The notes under the pieces: generated by a model
The model's input: only the letters and a program-made list of their open reading frames with translations
The model's database searches: none
Told to the model about the DNA's origin: nothing
Shown here: positions 12,257-23,032 of the stretch, piece after piece
How the letters are laid out: each line of letters opens with the position of its first letter
How positions within the stretch are numbered: the first letter of the stretch is position 1
Made by a program: the position numbers and the translations under genes
Source: Bromus sterilis
Taxonomy: Eukaryota; Streptophyta; Magnoliopsida; Poales; Poaceae
Assembly: GCA_950022295.1 (NCBI GenBank)
Contig: OX465595.1
Coordinates: 72,314,770 to 72,378,769 of the forward strand
DNA: 64,000 nucleotides
Reading direction: 5' to 3'

Positions 12257-13628
12257 TGATGCCGCACAGGCGTAAGGGATCGAGATAGTCTTCGCGGGTA
12301 AGTTAACCCAATTTATTGATTCGACACACGGGGAGCCAAAGAGTATTTATAAGCTTTGACAGTTGAGTTGTCAATTCAACCGCATCTGAAATATACTTGC
12401 TTGCAACGATAGATAAGTGGTAACGATAATATGATAGTGATAGTGGCAACAGCAAAAGTAACAACAAAAGTAACAACTAATGACTAGCGGGATTGAAAAC
12501 ACCGTAGGCTAGGGAGACGGATGGTTGGGCGCTGCATGTATGAGAGTGAACATATAATAGATTCCAACACGGGGCAAGGCACACAGAAAAGAAATGATGA
12601 TTTAGGCAAATATCAAACATTAGGCATGTATCCCGTAGGTAGTTGTGCGTGCTTGCAATAAGAACTTGCACAACATCTTTTGTCCTACCATCCCGCTACG
12701 AACGGGGCCAAAAGGAACTTATGGAGATTAAGGTGCTCCTGTCAAAGAGCACCGGAACAAAGCAATAAACTCAATGGATACAAGGAATCCTCAAATCATG
12801 GACCATCCCCTTTGGTGTCCCAAGCTGTCACCTTTGGGATCGCCGGTTCCAGACCATAATAGGTGCATACAACTCATAGATAGGATCTAGAACACAAATA
12901 TATTCATGAAAACACATAGGGTTCAGATCTGAAAACATGGCACTCGGGCCCAAAGTGACAAGCATTAAGAGCAACAAGTTGAAGCAAAGAAGATAAACAC
13001 CAAGCTAGATGATAGGCAACATGCCCCCAACAATCTGACGAACTATTACATGATTAAACTTATCCAATCCCTACCATACCCTTTGCCTACAACAGGGAAT
13101 TACTCACACATATGAAGAGAAGTCATGGAGGATGGATGGAGTGGTGATGGCGATGACGATGGCGATGATCTCCCCTCACCGGAGGCCAAATCAGCCTCCA
13201 GATTAGCCCTCCCGAAGAAGAACAGAGGGTTGCGGCGGCTCCGCGACGGAAACTGGGAAAACGACTCTTGTTCTGGGGTTTTCTCGTCACGGGGATAAAT
13301 AGGAGTCTCGGTAGGGCACCAGAGGAGGGGGGAGCTGCCCAGGCGGCCAGAGGGCGCGGCCCCACCCCTGGCCGCGCCAGGGAGGCGCCTGGGCCCCCCC
13401 AGAGCTCCCCTCTAGTCCCACTTATGGCTCCTGGCTCCTTGGGTGTGTTGATTTTCTGGGAATTTTCTGGGACATCTAAAAATCCAATTTCCTGCGCACA
13501 AATAAACCATACAGGCAGCTCTGCTGAAAACAGCGTTAGTCCGGGTTAGTTTCGTCCAAATCATGCAAGAATGAGGGCAAAACAATAGCAAAAGTGTTTG
13601 GAAAAGTAGATACGTTTGAGAAGTATCA
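12257..13628 (-). repeat. Element B 3' LTR (1372 bp)
   Basis: Plus-strand ends are TGATGCCGCACAGG and GAAGTATCA. It pairs with 21656-23027 at the same length. It contains a GC-rich block and a TATTTATC box on the minus strand (about 13290-13300). The short ORF calls here are composition artefacts. Confidence 0.97.
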
Positions 13629-13642
13629 ACTCCCCCAAGCTT
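13629..13642 (-). other. Element B polypurine tract
   Basis: AAGCTTGGGGGAGT on the minus strand, adjacent to the 3' LTR. A CTTGAGGACAAGCAA box lies just upstream of it, at about 13650-13665. Confidence 0.88.
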
Positions 13643-15381
13643 AGCATATTGCTTGTCCTCAAGCAATTCAGTTCGACGAACTGGACGCGACAAAGAAAAC
13701 TTTGACAAACTCTTTTGCTTCATTAGATGTATATAAGCATGTACTACGAAAAGAGTATAGCAGGTATTGAAACAATGCTATAAGGACAATGCACGAAGCA
13801 ATTCTTCTTTCATGTGATCAGTCAAAAACAACTAAAAGTAAATAATAAGCTACTGAAAATCAAGACAGGATCACAATGCACATAGCTTGAACATACTTGA
13901 GTGGCATTTCGCTAGCCTCCATGAGTGAAGAAAAACATAAATGCAGAAACTCCTCCGGAGTTCTAAAGGTGACTAGAACTCAGTATTTCAGACTAGCAAC
14001 AACACAAGCATGCAGAAGACAATGTAATACTTTGGGACAATGCATGTTACACTAAGAATGACAATTATGCTCTCATAGTTGGTGCTTTGAAGAAAGAAGG
14101 GGAGACTCTCGAACCGTGTCTTTTGATGGCAAGGTTGAAAACCCGTGAAAGGAAGCAAAGACTAAACATGTGCCAGAGCTCTTGGTTTTGGAAACAGAGA
14201 TAATTTTTTTTTGAGAAGTGCAACTTTCCAGTCAACGGTGAACGGTAAAGGTCTCTCAATATCTCCCATGCCAACCATATAAAATGCCTTTTTGCTTACA
14301 CATATTTCCTTATCCATAAATCCTTCGATGGTCTATGGAACCTTTTATTTTGCCTCAAGGATGGAAGGAGGGTATCGTTCCACCTATCATAAGCAACATT
14401 TGGTCCATTTCACTCCATCATCAAGTATGGGGGAGGTATAACTCTCATATTTTTTTCTTTTTCTGTTTTGACTAGTTAAAACTTCCGTCAAAATATTTTT
14501 GGCATGAAAGATATTGATTTCCCCTCACCGCACCATGAGCTTGTACGGTTACAAAAGGGAAACTTTTGAATAAATTTCGAGATGGCACAAGAAAGTCTAA
14601 GTTAAGAGTGGCCGGTAAATACCACATATAGGTAGGTATGGTGGACTCAAATGGAACAACTGGGTTTGAAAAGGAGTTTGGAAGCACAAGCAGAAATCCG
14701 CTTGGTGCGAGCGAAGGCTAGCAAAAGACTGGGAAGCGACCAACTAGAGAGCAATAACTGTCATAATCATGCAGAGCGACAAAGCAACATTGAATCGGGC
14801 ATGAAAGTGATATAACTATTCCGAAACAAAAAGATCATCAAGGCAAAAGTAGACTTTATAGTCATAAGCATGTGTGAACATGTGCCAAGTCAATCCAAAA
14901 ATTCTCCGAAGGGAAATACCACTTCAGTATGCCAAACCATGAACAATGCAATGCATGTAAATCATTTCAATAACACATTATGTACTCTAGATATTTGAGA
15001 CTAGCCACAAGGAAAACATGAACACTGGGAATGCATTGTAAACATAGCACTATGTCGCTACAAGCTGGTCTCTAGATCATAAGTACAGGCATATGTACAA
15101 AAGTAGAAACAAGAAGAGTTCATAACGGTTTTCCTTGTTGCTTCCCTTCCGTCGATCTTCGTCATTACTGCCTGGTCATTTGCACGATCGAACGTACGAA
15201 ATATAATCAAATGCCATCACGGACTTGAGCTGAACTCTGAAAACAAAGCAAACTAAAGAGAGAAAGGAAATCTTTTTGGGTTTTTTTTGCAAAGAAAGAA
15301 AGAAAGAAGAACGGGTAAAAGCTTCGAAAAGATCAAAGCGAATAAAATGGATAATACAATGGAAAAGTGAGAAGGGCACGT
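13643..15381 (-). other. Element B 3' non-coding region
   Basis: About 1.7 kb between the internal and the true polypurine tracts, with no credible ORF. It is collinear with 31460-33229 of element C (for example the blocks around 13950, 14070-14260 and 14630-14730). The conservation without coding capacity suggests cis-acting RNA functions. Confidence 0.75.
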
Positions 15382-15395
15382 ACTCCCCCAAGCTT
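15382..15395 (-). other. Internal polypurine-tract copy in element B
   Basis: A perfect AAGCTTGGGGGAGT on the minus strand, 26 bp after the extra ORF's stop and about 1.75 kb before the true tract. What follows is ACGTG rather than TGATACG, so it is not a lost LTR boundary of the same kind. Confidence 0.7.
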
Positions 15396-15421
15396 AGGCT
15401 TTTGGCCTAAGTTGGTAGTAG

Positions 15422-16636
15422 CTAATGTCCCCAGGAGCCTCCTGCTCCAGGGTAGTACTGGTGAGTCCAAGGGTCGTATGAGGCTTCCGGCGCGTACACC
15501 GAAGTCCTCGGATCCTCCCACGAAGAAGGATCCGCGCTCCAAGTAGAGGAAGACCCTTCACCAAACTGGGTGACGGTCTCTCCCTGGAAAGGTGGGAACT
15601 CACCATGCTCCTCCTCGTCGGGCACAACCCCCTCCATGGGGTCATGAAACTGACGCTGGACCACGAACTCATCAAACTGGGTAGCATCAAAGGACCATCC
15701 GTTCCTGCGAGAAAAATCAAACAAAAGAGGTGCAGGTAGACGGATCTTGCGTTCCGTGGTAGCTCCGAAACGCAAGATATAATCAAGGTTACCAAACTTG
15801 GAAGTCATCGTAACAAACTTATGCCTTTTCATAGCAGCAAGGTCAAAACATAAATAAGTAAAAGGCTTATCATCGGGGTGTGGGGTGCCATTAAGAGACT
15901 CTAGGATAAGTGTGGCGTAAACGCCACAAAATAAGTCTCCCTTGTTACCGTTCATAGCAAGGCGTCGAGCAATTAAGGCACCCACATTATAATCAAACCT
16001 CCCTGAAAGGGCGGTTGCCAGGATAGCAATATCCGGCGCAGATATGTTGCTCGTGTTGTCACGAGCTAACACCCCTCTAGCAATATAATACGCAAAATAC
16101 CTGAGGTGTGGGAATAAGATGCTGGAGATCTTTGACCGATGAATATCCCTTGTGTCCATGCTACAGAGAGAGTTGAAGACGGTTCTCAGCTCGGAGGGCT
16201 GAGAGCTCATCTTCGCCGTCAGTCCCACGTTCGGCACACCTATTATTTCACAAAACTTTTCCAAAGGCATGGTCAAAAGATCATTGTAAATTTTAAACTG
16301 AACAGAACCAACAACAAGGTTATATCTAAAATTGTTAATAAAATAGGAGGTGAGTTTTTGATACTGGACAACACGGCATGTTGCGAGCCGCGTCAGACCT
16401 GCATTAGCACAAAGATTATAGAACTCCTCCTTAATTCCTGCAGCTTCAAGGAATTCATCGCACAGGAAAGTCACTGCACGTGCTGGATTTGTATCCTCAA
16501 ACAACTCTAAGGGCACATGATCTTCGTTGTAGCTCACCCTAGCAGTTGAGGGTGAAGCTGCAGCTCTTGTAACTCGATCGGAGCGCTCGGGCCTTTTCTT
16601 CCCAAGCCACCCCTTTGCTCTTCCTAGCAAACTCAT
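15422..16636 (-). CDS. Extra ORF (aORF) of element B, 404 aa, unrecognised retroelement protein
   Basis: An intact frame occupying the place where pol would be. It starts at ATG 16636, two bases after an apparent 3' splice site, and the following residues (LLGRAKGWLGKKRPERS) are basic. The core holds FPHLRYFAYYIARGVLARD, DYNVGALIARRLA, LDYILRF and RLPAPLLFDFSRRNG. The C-terminus is rich in E, S, P, W and Y. Element C carries a homologue, about 60 percent identical by eye, in the same position. The core reminds me of Athila ORF1/plant-transposon-type proteins, but I cannot confirm this. I see no RT, integrase or zinc-finger motif, no signal peptide and no clear membrane segment. Gag in this element is badly damaged, yet this frame is open throughout. 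Confidence 0.8.
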   Translation of the reverse strand: MSLLGRAKGWLGKKRPERSDRVTRAAASPSTARVSYNEDHVPLELFEDTNPARAVTFLCDEFLEAAGIKEEFYNLCANAGLTRLATCRVVQYQKLTSYFINNFRYNLVVGSVQFKIYNDLLTMPLEKFCEIIGVPNVGLTAKMSSQPSELRTVFNSLCSMDTRDIHRSKISSILFPHLRYFAYYIARGVLARDNTSNISAPDIAILATALSGRFDYNVGALIARRLAMNGNKGDLFCGVYATLILESLNGTPHPDDKPFTYLCFDLAAMKRHKFVTMTSKFGNLDYILRFGATTERKIRLPAPLLFDFSRRNGWSFDATQFDEFVVQRQFHDPMEGVVPDEEEHGEFPPFQGETVTQFGEGSSSTWSADPSSWEDPRTSVYAPEASYDPWTHQYYPGAGGSWGH

Positions 16637-16638
16637 TT

Positions 16639-16858
16639 CTGAAATTCTTGACAAATTACAAAAACAAGGATTTAAACAAAGTGAGTTAAGGCAAACTACT
16701 CAACTCACTTACCTAAGGCATAAACTTGCATCAAAACTTGGAAAATAAAATTTTACACAAGCATGCAAGCTCACACAAACAGCACAAAGAGCTACTAAAT
16801 ACTCACAAATGAAGCCACCAATAAAAAATCTAATTGGAGGGGTGAAGGAGTTACATAC
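16639..16858 (-). other. Putative 5' leader intron before the extra ORF (element B)
   Basis: 220 bp with GTATGT at its 5' end (after CCCTG) and TTTCAG at its 3' end, AT-rich, ending two bases before the ORF's ATG. Element C has the same arrangement with a 221-bp intron at 29986-30206. Splicing is predicted, not shown. Confidence 0.6.
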
Positions 16859-17426
16859 CAGGGAGTATTTGCTCAAAATTTCAGCTTGAATGGTGGGCTG
16901 TAGAGAGAGATCAAAAATTTCCTCCAAGAACAGCAAGAACGCAAGAACAAAGTGCAGAACTTATGTTTTTGGAGAGAGAGGAAGGAGGAGGAAGAAAACA
17001 TACCTGGAAGTGGGGCCTGTGGGCCCCAGGCGCCCTGTGGGCGCGGCCAGGGGGCAGGCCGTGCCAGCTGGCCGCCTGGGCCACTGGTGGCCCCCCTTGG
17101 TCAGCCCCAGGTGCATCTGGGTCACTCCCGGCATGGAAATTTTTATTTTTATTTTTCTGGAATTTTTCTGAAAACTTCACCGTTAAAAATTTCTCGGAGT
17201 TCAAAAAGCTGCAAAACTTTCTGAAAACTTAAAGCGGTGATTAGTATTGTGAAGCTTCAAAAACACAAAAACTTGGTACAACAAAGAGAATTAAAGCTAA
17301 AGCAAATGAAAACGTAACAAGCTTAACTTTTTACCTATATAAAACAAGCTCACTAGTAAGGTTGATCAAGTCTTACCAACAAACAGGCGATATATAGAAC
17401 AAAAAGTCTCCCCTCTTATGAAGTGA
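16859..17426 (-). promoter_or_regulatory. GC-rich and pyrimidine-rich segment upstream of the extra ORF (element B)
   Basis: Between the protease stop and the putative intron. It holds an AT-rich part (17220-17426), then a GC-rich block (about 17010-17120) like that in the LTR, then a CT-rich tract on the minus strand (about 16965-16990) resembling a plant Y-patch. No TATA box is seen. It could be a second promoter or simply a leader of a spliced genomic RNA. Confidence 0.45.
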
Positions 17427-18852
17427 TCATTTCACCTTTACTTTATTGGACATTGTCCCCACCATAATGGTTTTGTATTTTTGGTGCACATGTAGTGGAC
17501 AGTCCCATTCTCCAATCTTCACGGTCTCTATATTCTCTATTGAGTTAAGGCCATGCCTTTTGTCGATCTTCTTTGCAAAATACACCGTGTGTTCTTTATC
17601 ATCAACGTTGAAAGTGACCTTTCCTTTATTGCAATCAATGATAGCACCTGCGGTGTTAAGAAAAGGTCTACCAAGAATAATGGACATGCTCCCATCCTCG
17701 GGCATATCAAGCACAACAAAATCTGTAAGGATCAAACAATTAGCAACTTCAACGGGGACATCCTCACAAATACCTATTGGGACAGCTGTTGATTTGTCAG
17801 CCATCTGAAGAGAGATATCTGTAGGGATTAGTTTCTCTAAAAAAAGCCTTTTGTAAAGAGAGCAAGGCATAACACTCACTCCTGCACCAAGATCACATAA
17901 AGCAGTTCTGACGTAATTATTCTTTATGGAGCAAGGAATGGTGGGTATACCTGGGTCACCGAGCTTCTTAGGAATCTTGCCACTGAAAGAGTAGTTAGCA
18001 AGCATAGTAGATATTGCCTCATTAGGAACTTTTCTTTTATTAGTAACAATATCTTTCATATATTTAGAATAGGGAGGTAACTTAATAGCATCAGTCAAAG
18101 GAATTTGAAGAAAAAGAGGCTTCATCCATTCACAAAATTTATTATAATGCTCTTCTTCTTTGGATTTGAGGGACTTACCTGGAAAGGGCATGGGTTTCTG
18201 TATCCATGGTTCTCTTTCCTTCCCATGTCTTCTTGCGATGAATTCTTCTTTAGAGTACCTCTTGCGTTTATCGGGTGCTTCTTCTTCTCTTACCTTGAGA
18301 GAATCATCCTTCTCTGCGTCCTTTTCTTCAGACTCGGCACCGTCTTCTGTTTCAGCATCGGAGGTAGATATGCTGTTAGTATCAACAGTTGGCTTTTCAC
18401 TTGTAATAGGATCATCGGGATTGTCAGCCTCCTTGTGTTTCTTCTTCTTCTTTTTCTTCGGAGAGCTAACAGTCTCGTCTTCTTCTTGTACTTGAGAATC
18501 TTGCTCGATCCTCTTTGGATGCCCCTCAGGATAGAGTGGGTCCTAGGTGTGTGTTCCACCCCTAGTTTTAATTCCATAAGCTTGTATGTCCTGTTTGGCA
18601 TTATTAGCAAGCAAATCTTTTTGCACATTAGAAATTTGTTCAAGCTGAGTTTGAACCATATGAAAATGCTTAACAAGACATTTAACATCATTAACTGTTC
18701 TTTCTAAAACATCACACAAACTTTTGATAGCAAGAGAATTATCATGCAACTGACTTTGTAATCTCCTATTAAATGGTCTTGCTTAACAATAAAATTATCA
18801 AGCTCATCTAAACATTGGTCGGGAGGCTTACCTTTAGGGATGTCACTTTCAG
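17427..18852 (-). pseudogene. Element B gag C-terminal part and protease
   Basis: Continuation of the gag-protease frame on the far side of the Helitron. It contains VKHFHMVQTQLEQISNVQ (a helical segment), a lysine run (about 18440-18460) and the aspartic protease, with catalytic ALCDLGAGVSVMP and ILGRPFLNTAGAIID. The DLG in place of the usual DSG or DTG is shared with element A. Breaks: a 1-base loss near 18770 and TAG (from CAG) at 18543-18545. The protease stretch 17427-18191 is intact. It ends at 17427, with the extra ORF about 0.8 kb further on. Confidence 0.9.
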
Positions 18853-20317
18853 TCTATACCTAATAATAGAGGGAGGTGCATTTCTCCCCTTATTTTCGTC
18901 CGTCACGCCTATTTTACAGAAAAGTCCCTGTAATTTCCGTAAATAAACCCGCACTCCAATAATTAGTAAAAAAAAACGTCTCGCTACTCCACTTGGGCCG
19001 TCCAGGGCTGCACTTTGAAGGACATACAACCCATCTATGGTTGGCGCATCACTGAAGCAACATAATAAATAACGCTACGCGGTCATATTTGGGTCTTGGC
19101 CTATTCACCATTTACTGAGCCATTGTTGTTAACGAAGACTATTATATAATAAAAATTTACAATATAAAAAGTTTATGTGTGAAAATTTTAAAACATTTAA
19201 GTGCGCCAACATTTTAGCGCATTTTTAAAGTGTGAAATATTTAATAAATACTTTCATGATTTCCTAAAATTATATATATATATATGATTTTTTAAATTTT
19301 ATTTTTTGTTCAAACATTTTTTAAAAGTGATGGAAAACAAAAAAAAGATTTTTTTATACATGAACATTTTTCAAATACTATTTTTAATGCGAATATCTTA
19401 TAAAAGTAAAGAAAACTAAAAAATTAAAAAGAAATGAAAATGTTCGAGGAGAGCAAATATTTTTAAGTGCGAGCATTTATATGAATTTTACAAAATTTAA
19501 GTGCGAATAGTTTTCCAAAATTTTGACTATCAACTTTTTAAAAAATTTAACATATAAAAGGTTTTTTTTCATGGGAAAAATTGAAAGAATGAAAAGGAAA
19601 TAATACAAAAAAATAGAAAATAGAAAATGCAGTTCACACTTTGAGAAATAGTTTGCACTTAGAAAAAAATATTATTCAATAAAAATTCAGACTATAAAAA
19701 GTTTATGTGTGAAAAAATTAACACATTTAAGTGCGCCAATATTTTGAAGCATATTTAAAGTGTGAACTATCGAATAAATACGTTAATTATGTTATTACAT
19801 TTTATATATATGAATATTTCTAAATATTATTTTTTAAGGCAAATATCTTATAAAAGTGATGCAAAAGAAAATTAAAAAAATGAAAATATTTCAAGGAGAG
19901 CAAATATTTTTAAGTGCGAGCTTTTTAAAAAAATTTACAAAATTTGAGTGCAAATAGTGTTAATTTCTTTTTGCTACGAACTTTTTAAAAAAGTTAACGT
20001 ACGAAATGTTTATTTTTTCTGCGTAAGAATGAAATAGAAAAAGAAAAGAAACAAAACAAAACAAAAAAGGAAATTTAGAAAATAGATTAGAGTGAGTGCG
20101 AGCTACTGCACTAATGGACCTGCTCGATGTGTTGTAATATCCACCCAATCATCCCGATACGTATTGAATTTAGATCGAGATTCATTATTTCACAATGCAA
20201 ACGATGAAGATTTTGATTTATGAATTTTAATCGCCAAATCACTCCAAATTTTAGGTTTAAAATAAGCTTTACATGAAAAAAATATCACTCGTTGCAACGC
20301 ACGGGCATGTTTGCTAG
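18853..20317 (+). mobile_element. Non-autonomous Helitron-like element, 1465 bp
   Basis: An AT-rich insertion in element B's gag. It begins TCTATACCTAATAATA, a typical Helitron 5' end, and ends GCTAG followed by T. Just before the end is a short palindromic stretch around GTTGCAAC with CACGGG (about 20285-20306). There is no terminal inverted repeat and no target duplication, as expected for Helitrons. It has no helicase or Rep coding capacity. It contains an internal duplication: about 19141-19260 and 19670-19790 share the TATAAAAAGTTTATGTGTG block. The base before the 5' end is G rather than the canonical A, a small deviation. Confidence 0.75.
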
Positions 20318-21568
20318 TAAAGTCTAATAGAGAGTGTACCTCTACCAAGGGAGGGTGAGTAGTAGGCTTGCACAACTTCTCAATAGGCGGTAAATTCTTC
20401 ACGCCTTCGGCTTTAATACCTTTCTCCTTTATAGACTTCTTTGCTTCTTGCATATCTTCGGGGTTCAGAACAATCATGCCTCTTTTTTTGGTGGTAGAAG
20501 TGGCTCAGGAACGGACCAATCTTCATGGTTCTTGGCGATTTTACACATTAATTCTTCTGCATTGTCCGGCGTTCTTTCCCTGAAAACACAACTAGCACAA
20601 CTATCCAGATAGGATCTGGATTCATCGGTTAAACCAGCGTAAAATATATCAAGCAGTTCATTCTTAGGGACTCCATGTCCCGGCATAACCTTAAGTAAAT
20701 CACAAAACCTCCCCCAAGCTTTAGGGAGGTGCTCATCCTGCAATTGTTTAAAGTTGTAGATTCTTTGCAAAGCAGCATGTTGCATATGAGCTGGAAAATA
20801 TTTATCAACAAATAATTGGACTAAGTCCTGGGGACTCTTAACGGAACCATAGGGTAGTGCATCGTAACATGATTTAGCGTCTTCCTTCAAAGAAAAAGGG
20901 AAAAGCTTGGCCACATAGAAGTTTCGTATCTTCTGATCAGTAGTGAATAGGTTTCCTAGCTCAGCGAGTTTGGTCAAGTGTGCTATAGCATCATCATTTT
21001 CTCTGCCATAAAAGGGGTCAGCCTCGACTGTAGATATAAGTGAAAGATCAACAGAGAAATCATAATCAGGATCAGTGATGCATATAGGAGATGTGGCAAA
21101 TTGAGGATCAGGAATAACTTTGTTCTTCATGGAGTGCTTTTTGAGAAACTCCTTAACAGCACCAGGGTCAGAGTCGACACACTCTCTGAGTTCCCTGCAA
21201 AAATCATCATCAAGAGTAACATAATCATCATCAAGGATTCTCTCCTTGAGTTCATCTAAGCTTGGGTAACCAAAGGTTTTGCAGGTAGGAATATAGGTAG
21301 CAGGGGTCTCGGTCTTGGATTTTGCTGCAGCCTTAGCAGCCTGAGTTTCAATATAGTGAACAAGAAAAGTAGCATCATCAAGAGTAGTGGAAGCATCATC
21401 AAAAGTATCGGACATAGTGACAGACTCAATAGAAGCATCATGTAGTGGTGGTCAAGTAAACTTACTCATAACAGAAGGTGAATCAAGTGTAGCACTAGTG
21501 TTCAGAACAGTACCTTTTCTTGTACGGGACGGTAAGATCGGAACCTTGGGGTCTCCTTTCTTACCCAT
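20318..21568 (-). pseudogene. Element B gag, N-terminal part
   Basis: Gag polyprotein starting at ATG 21568 (MGKKGDPKVPILPSRTR), as in element C. It has a retrotransposon gag domain with LFPFSLKEDAK, VDKYFPAHMQHAALQRIYNFKQ and LPKAWGRFCDLLK. Breaks: TGA at 21452-21454 and a 1-base loss in an A run near 20485, after which the frame resumes with PEDMQEAKKSIKEKG up to the Helitron at 20317. No CCHC zinc knuckle is seen. The long open part 20474-21415 encodes most of the capsid-like region. Confidence 0.92.
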
Positions 21569-21625
21569 AGCGGATGATGTGCAGCAGGCAGGATACTTCA
21601 AGTAGACTTGTAACTATTGCTATGC

Positions 21626-21643
21626 TCCCCGGCAACGGCGCCA
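21626..21643 (-). other. Element B primer binding site (tRNA-Asp type)
   Basis: TGGCGCCGTTGCCGGGGA on the minus strand, about 12 bp inside the 5' LTR. It is complementary to the 3' end of plant tRNA-Asp, the primer typical of Athila/Tat-type Gypsy elements. Confidence 0.85.
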
Positions 21644-21655
21644 GAAAACGCTGCT

Positions 21656-23027
21656 TGATGCCCCACAGGCGTAAGGGATCGAGATAGTCTTCGCGGGTAA
21701 GTTAACCCAATTTATTGATTCGACACACGGGGAGCCAAAGAGTATTTATAAGCTTTGACAGTTGAGTTGTCAATTCAACCGCACCTGAAATATACTTGCT
21801 TGCAACGATAGATAAGTGGTAACGATAATATGATAGTGATAGTGGCAACAACAAAAGTAACAACAAAAGTAACAACTAATGACTAGCGGGATTGAAAACA
21901 CCGTAGGCTAGGGAGATGGATGGTTGGGCGCTGCATGTATGAGAGTGAACATATAATAGATTCCAACACGGGGCAAGGCACACAGAAAAGAAAAGATGAT
22001 TTAGGCAAATATCAAACATTAGGCATGTATCCCGTAGGTAGTTGTGCGTGCTTGCAATAAGAACTTGCACAACATCTTTTGTCCTACCATCCCGCTACGA
22101 ACGGGGCCAAAAGGAACTTATGGAGATTAAGGTGCTCCTGTCAAAGAGCACCGGAACAAAGCAATAAACTCAATGGATACAAGGAATCCTCAAATCATGG
22201 ACCATCCCCTTTGGTGTCCCAAGCTGTCACCTTTGGGATCGCCGGTTCCAGACCATAATAGGTGCATACAACTCATAGATAGGATCTAGAACACAAATAT
22301 ATTCATGAAAACACATAGGGTTCAGATCTGAAAACATGGCACTCGGGCCCAAAGTGACAAGCATTAAGAGCAACAAGTTGAAGCAAAGAAGATAAACACC
22401 AAGCTAGATGATAGGCAACATGCCCCCAACAATCTGACGAACTATTACATGATTAAACTTATCCAATCCCTACCATACCCTTTGCCTACAACAGGGAATT
22501 ACTCACACATATGAAGAGAAGTCATGGAGGATGGATGGAGTGGTGATGGCGATGACGATGGCGACGATCTCCCCTCTCCGGAGGCCAAATCAGCCTCCAG
22601 ATTAGCCCTTCCGAAGAAGAACAGAGGGTGGCGGCGGCTCCGTGACGGAAACTGGGAAAACGACTTCTGTTCTGGGGTTTTCTCGTCACGGGGATAAATA
22701 GGAGTCTCGGTAGGGCAACAGAGGTGGGGGGAGCTGCCCAGGCGGCCAGAGGGCGCGGCCCCACCCCTGGCCGCGCCAGGGGGGCGCCTGGGGCCCCCAG
22801 AGCTCCCCTCTGGTCCCAATTCTGGCTGCTGGATCCTTCGGGTGCGTGGATTTTCTGGGAATTTTCTGGGACGTCTAAAAATCCAATTTCCTGCACACAA
22901 ATAAACCATATAGGCAGCTCTGCTGAAAACAGCGTTAGTCCGGGTTAGTTTCGTCCAAATCATGCAAGAATGAGGGCAAAACAATAGCAAAAGTGTTTGG
23001 AAAAGTAGATACGTCTGAGACGTATCA
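21656..23027 (-). repeat. Element B 5' LTR (1372 bp)
   Basis: On its own strand it starts TGATACGTCTCAGACG and ends GGGGCATCA. It has a GC-rich block (about 22720-22830), a TATTTATC box at 22693-22700 and an ATC-rich leader (about 22535-22570). The nearly identical partner is 12257-13628. Confidence 0.97.
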
Positions 23028-23032
23028 GAGAG
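23028..23032. repeat. Target-site duplication GAGAG (right) of element B
   Basis: Identical to 12252-12256. Confidence 0.96.

Larger units (their letters stand above)
12257..23027 (-). mobile_element. Element B: complete non-autonomous Gypsy element with gag-PR and an extra ORF
   Basis: Both LTRs are exactly 1372 bp, with TG...CA ends and GAGAG duplications. On the minus strand: 5' LTR (23027-21656), tRNA-Asp-type primer site, gag-protease frame, GC/pyrimidine-rich segment, leader intron, a 404-codon ORF, internal polypurine-like motif, 1.7 kb non-coding region, polypurine tract and 3' LTR. There is no reverse transcriptase, RNase H or integrase, so its mobility needed another element's enzymes. 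I count by eye roughly 25-30 differences between the LTRs (about 2 percent), concentrated in the GC-rich half. It sits inside A's protease gene and holds a Helitron inside gag. Confidence 0.97.

Noticed and set aside
16139..16510. A 123-codon plus-strand frame
   Set aside because: Antisense shadow of the extra ORF of element B.
18105..18707. A 200-codon plus-strand hydrophobic frame that looks membrane-like
   Set aside because: Antisense shadow of the lysine- and glutamate-rich gag linker of B. AAG/GAA codons read backwards give F, L and S. The same artefact appears opposite C gag (28353-28685).
18853..20317. The AT-rich insertion as a MITE
   Set aside because: No terminal inverted repeats and no TA or TAA target duplication. 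The TC start and CTAG end followed by T fit a Helitron better.
21626..21643. tRNA-like sequence at primer sites of A, B, C and D
   Set aside because: Only the 18-base complement of a tRNA 3' end is present; there is no cloverleaf. These are primer binding sites.
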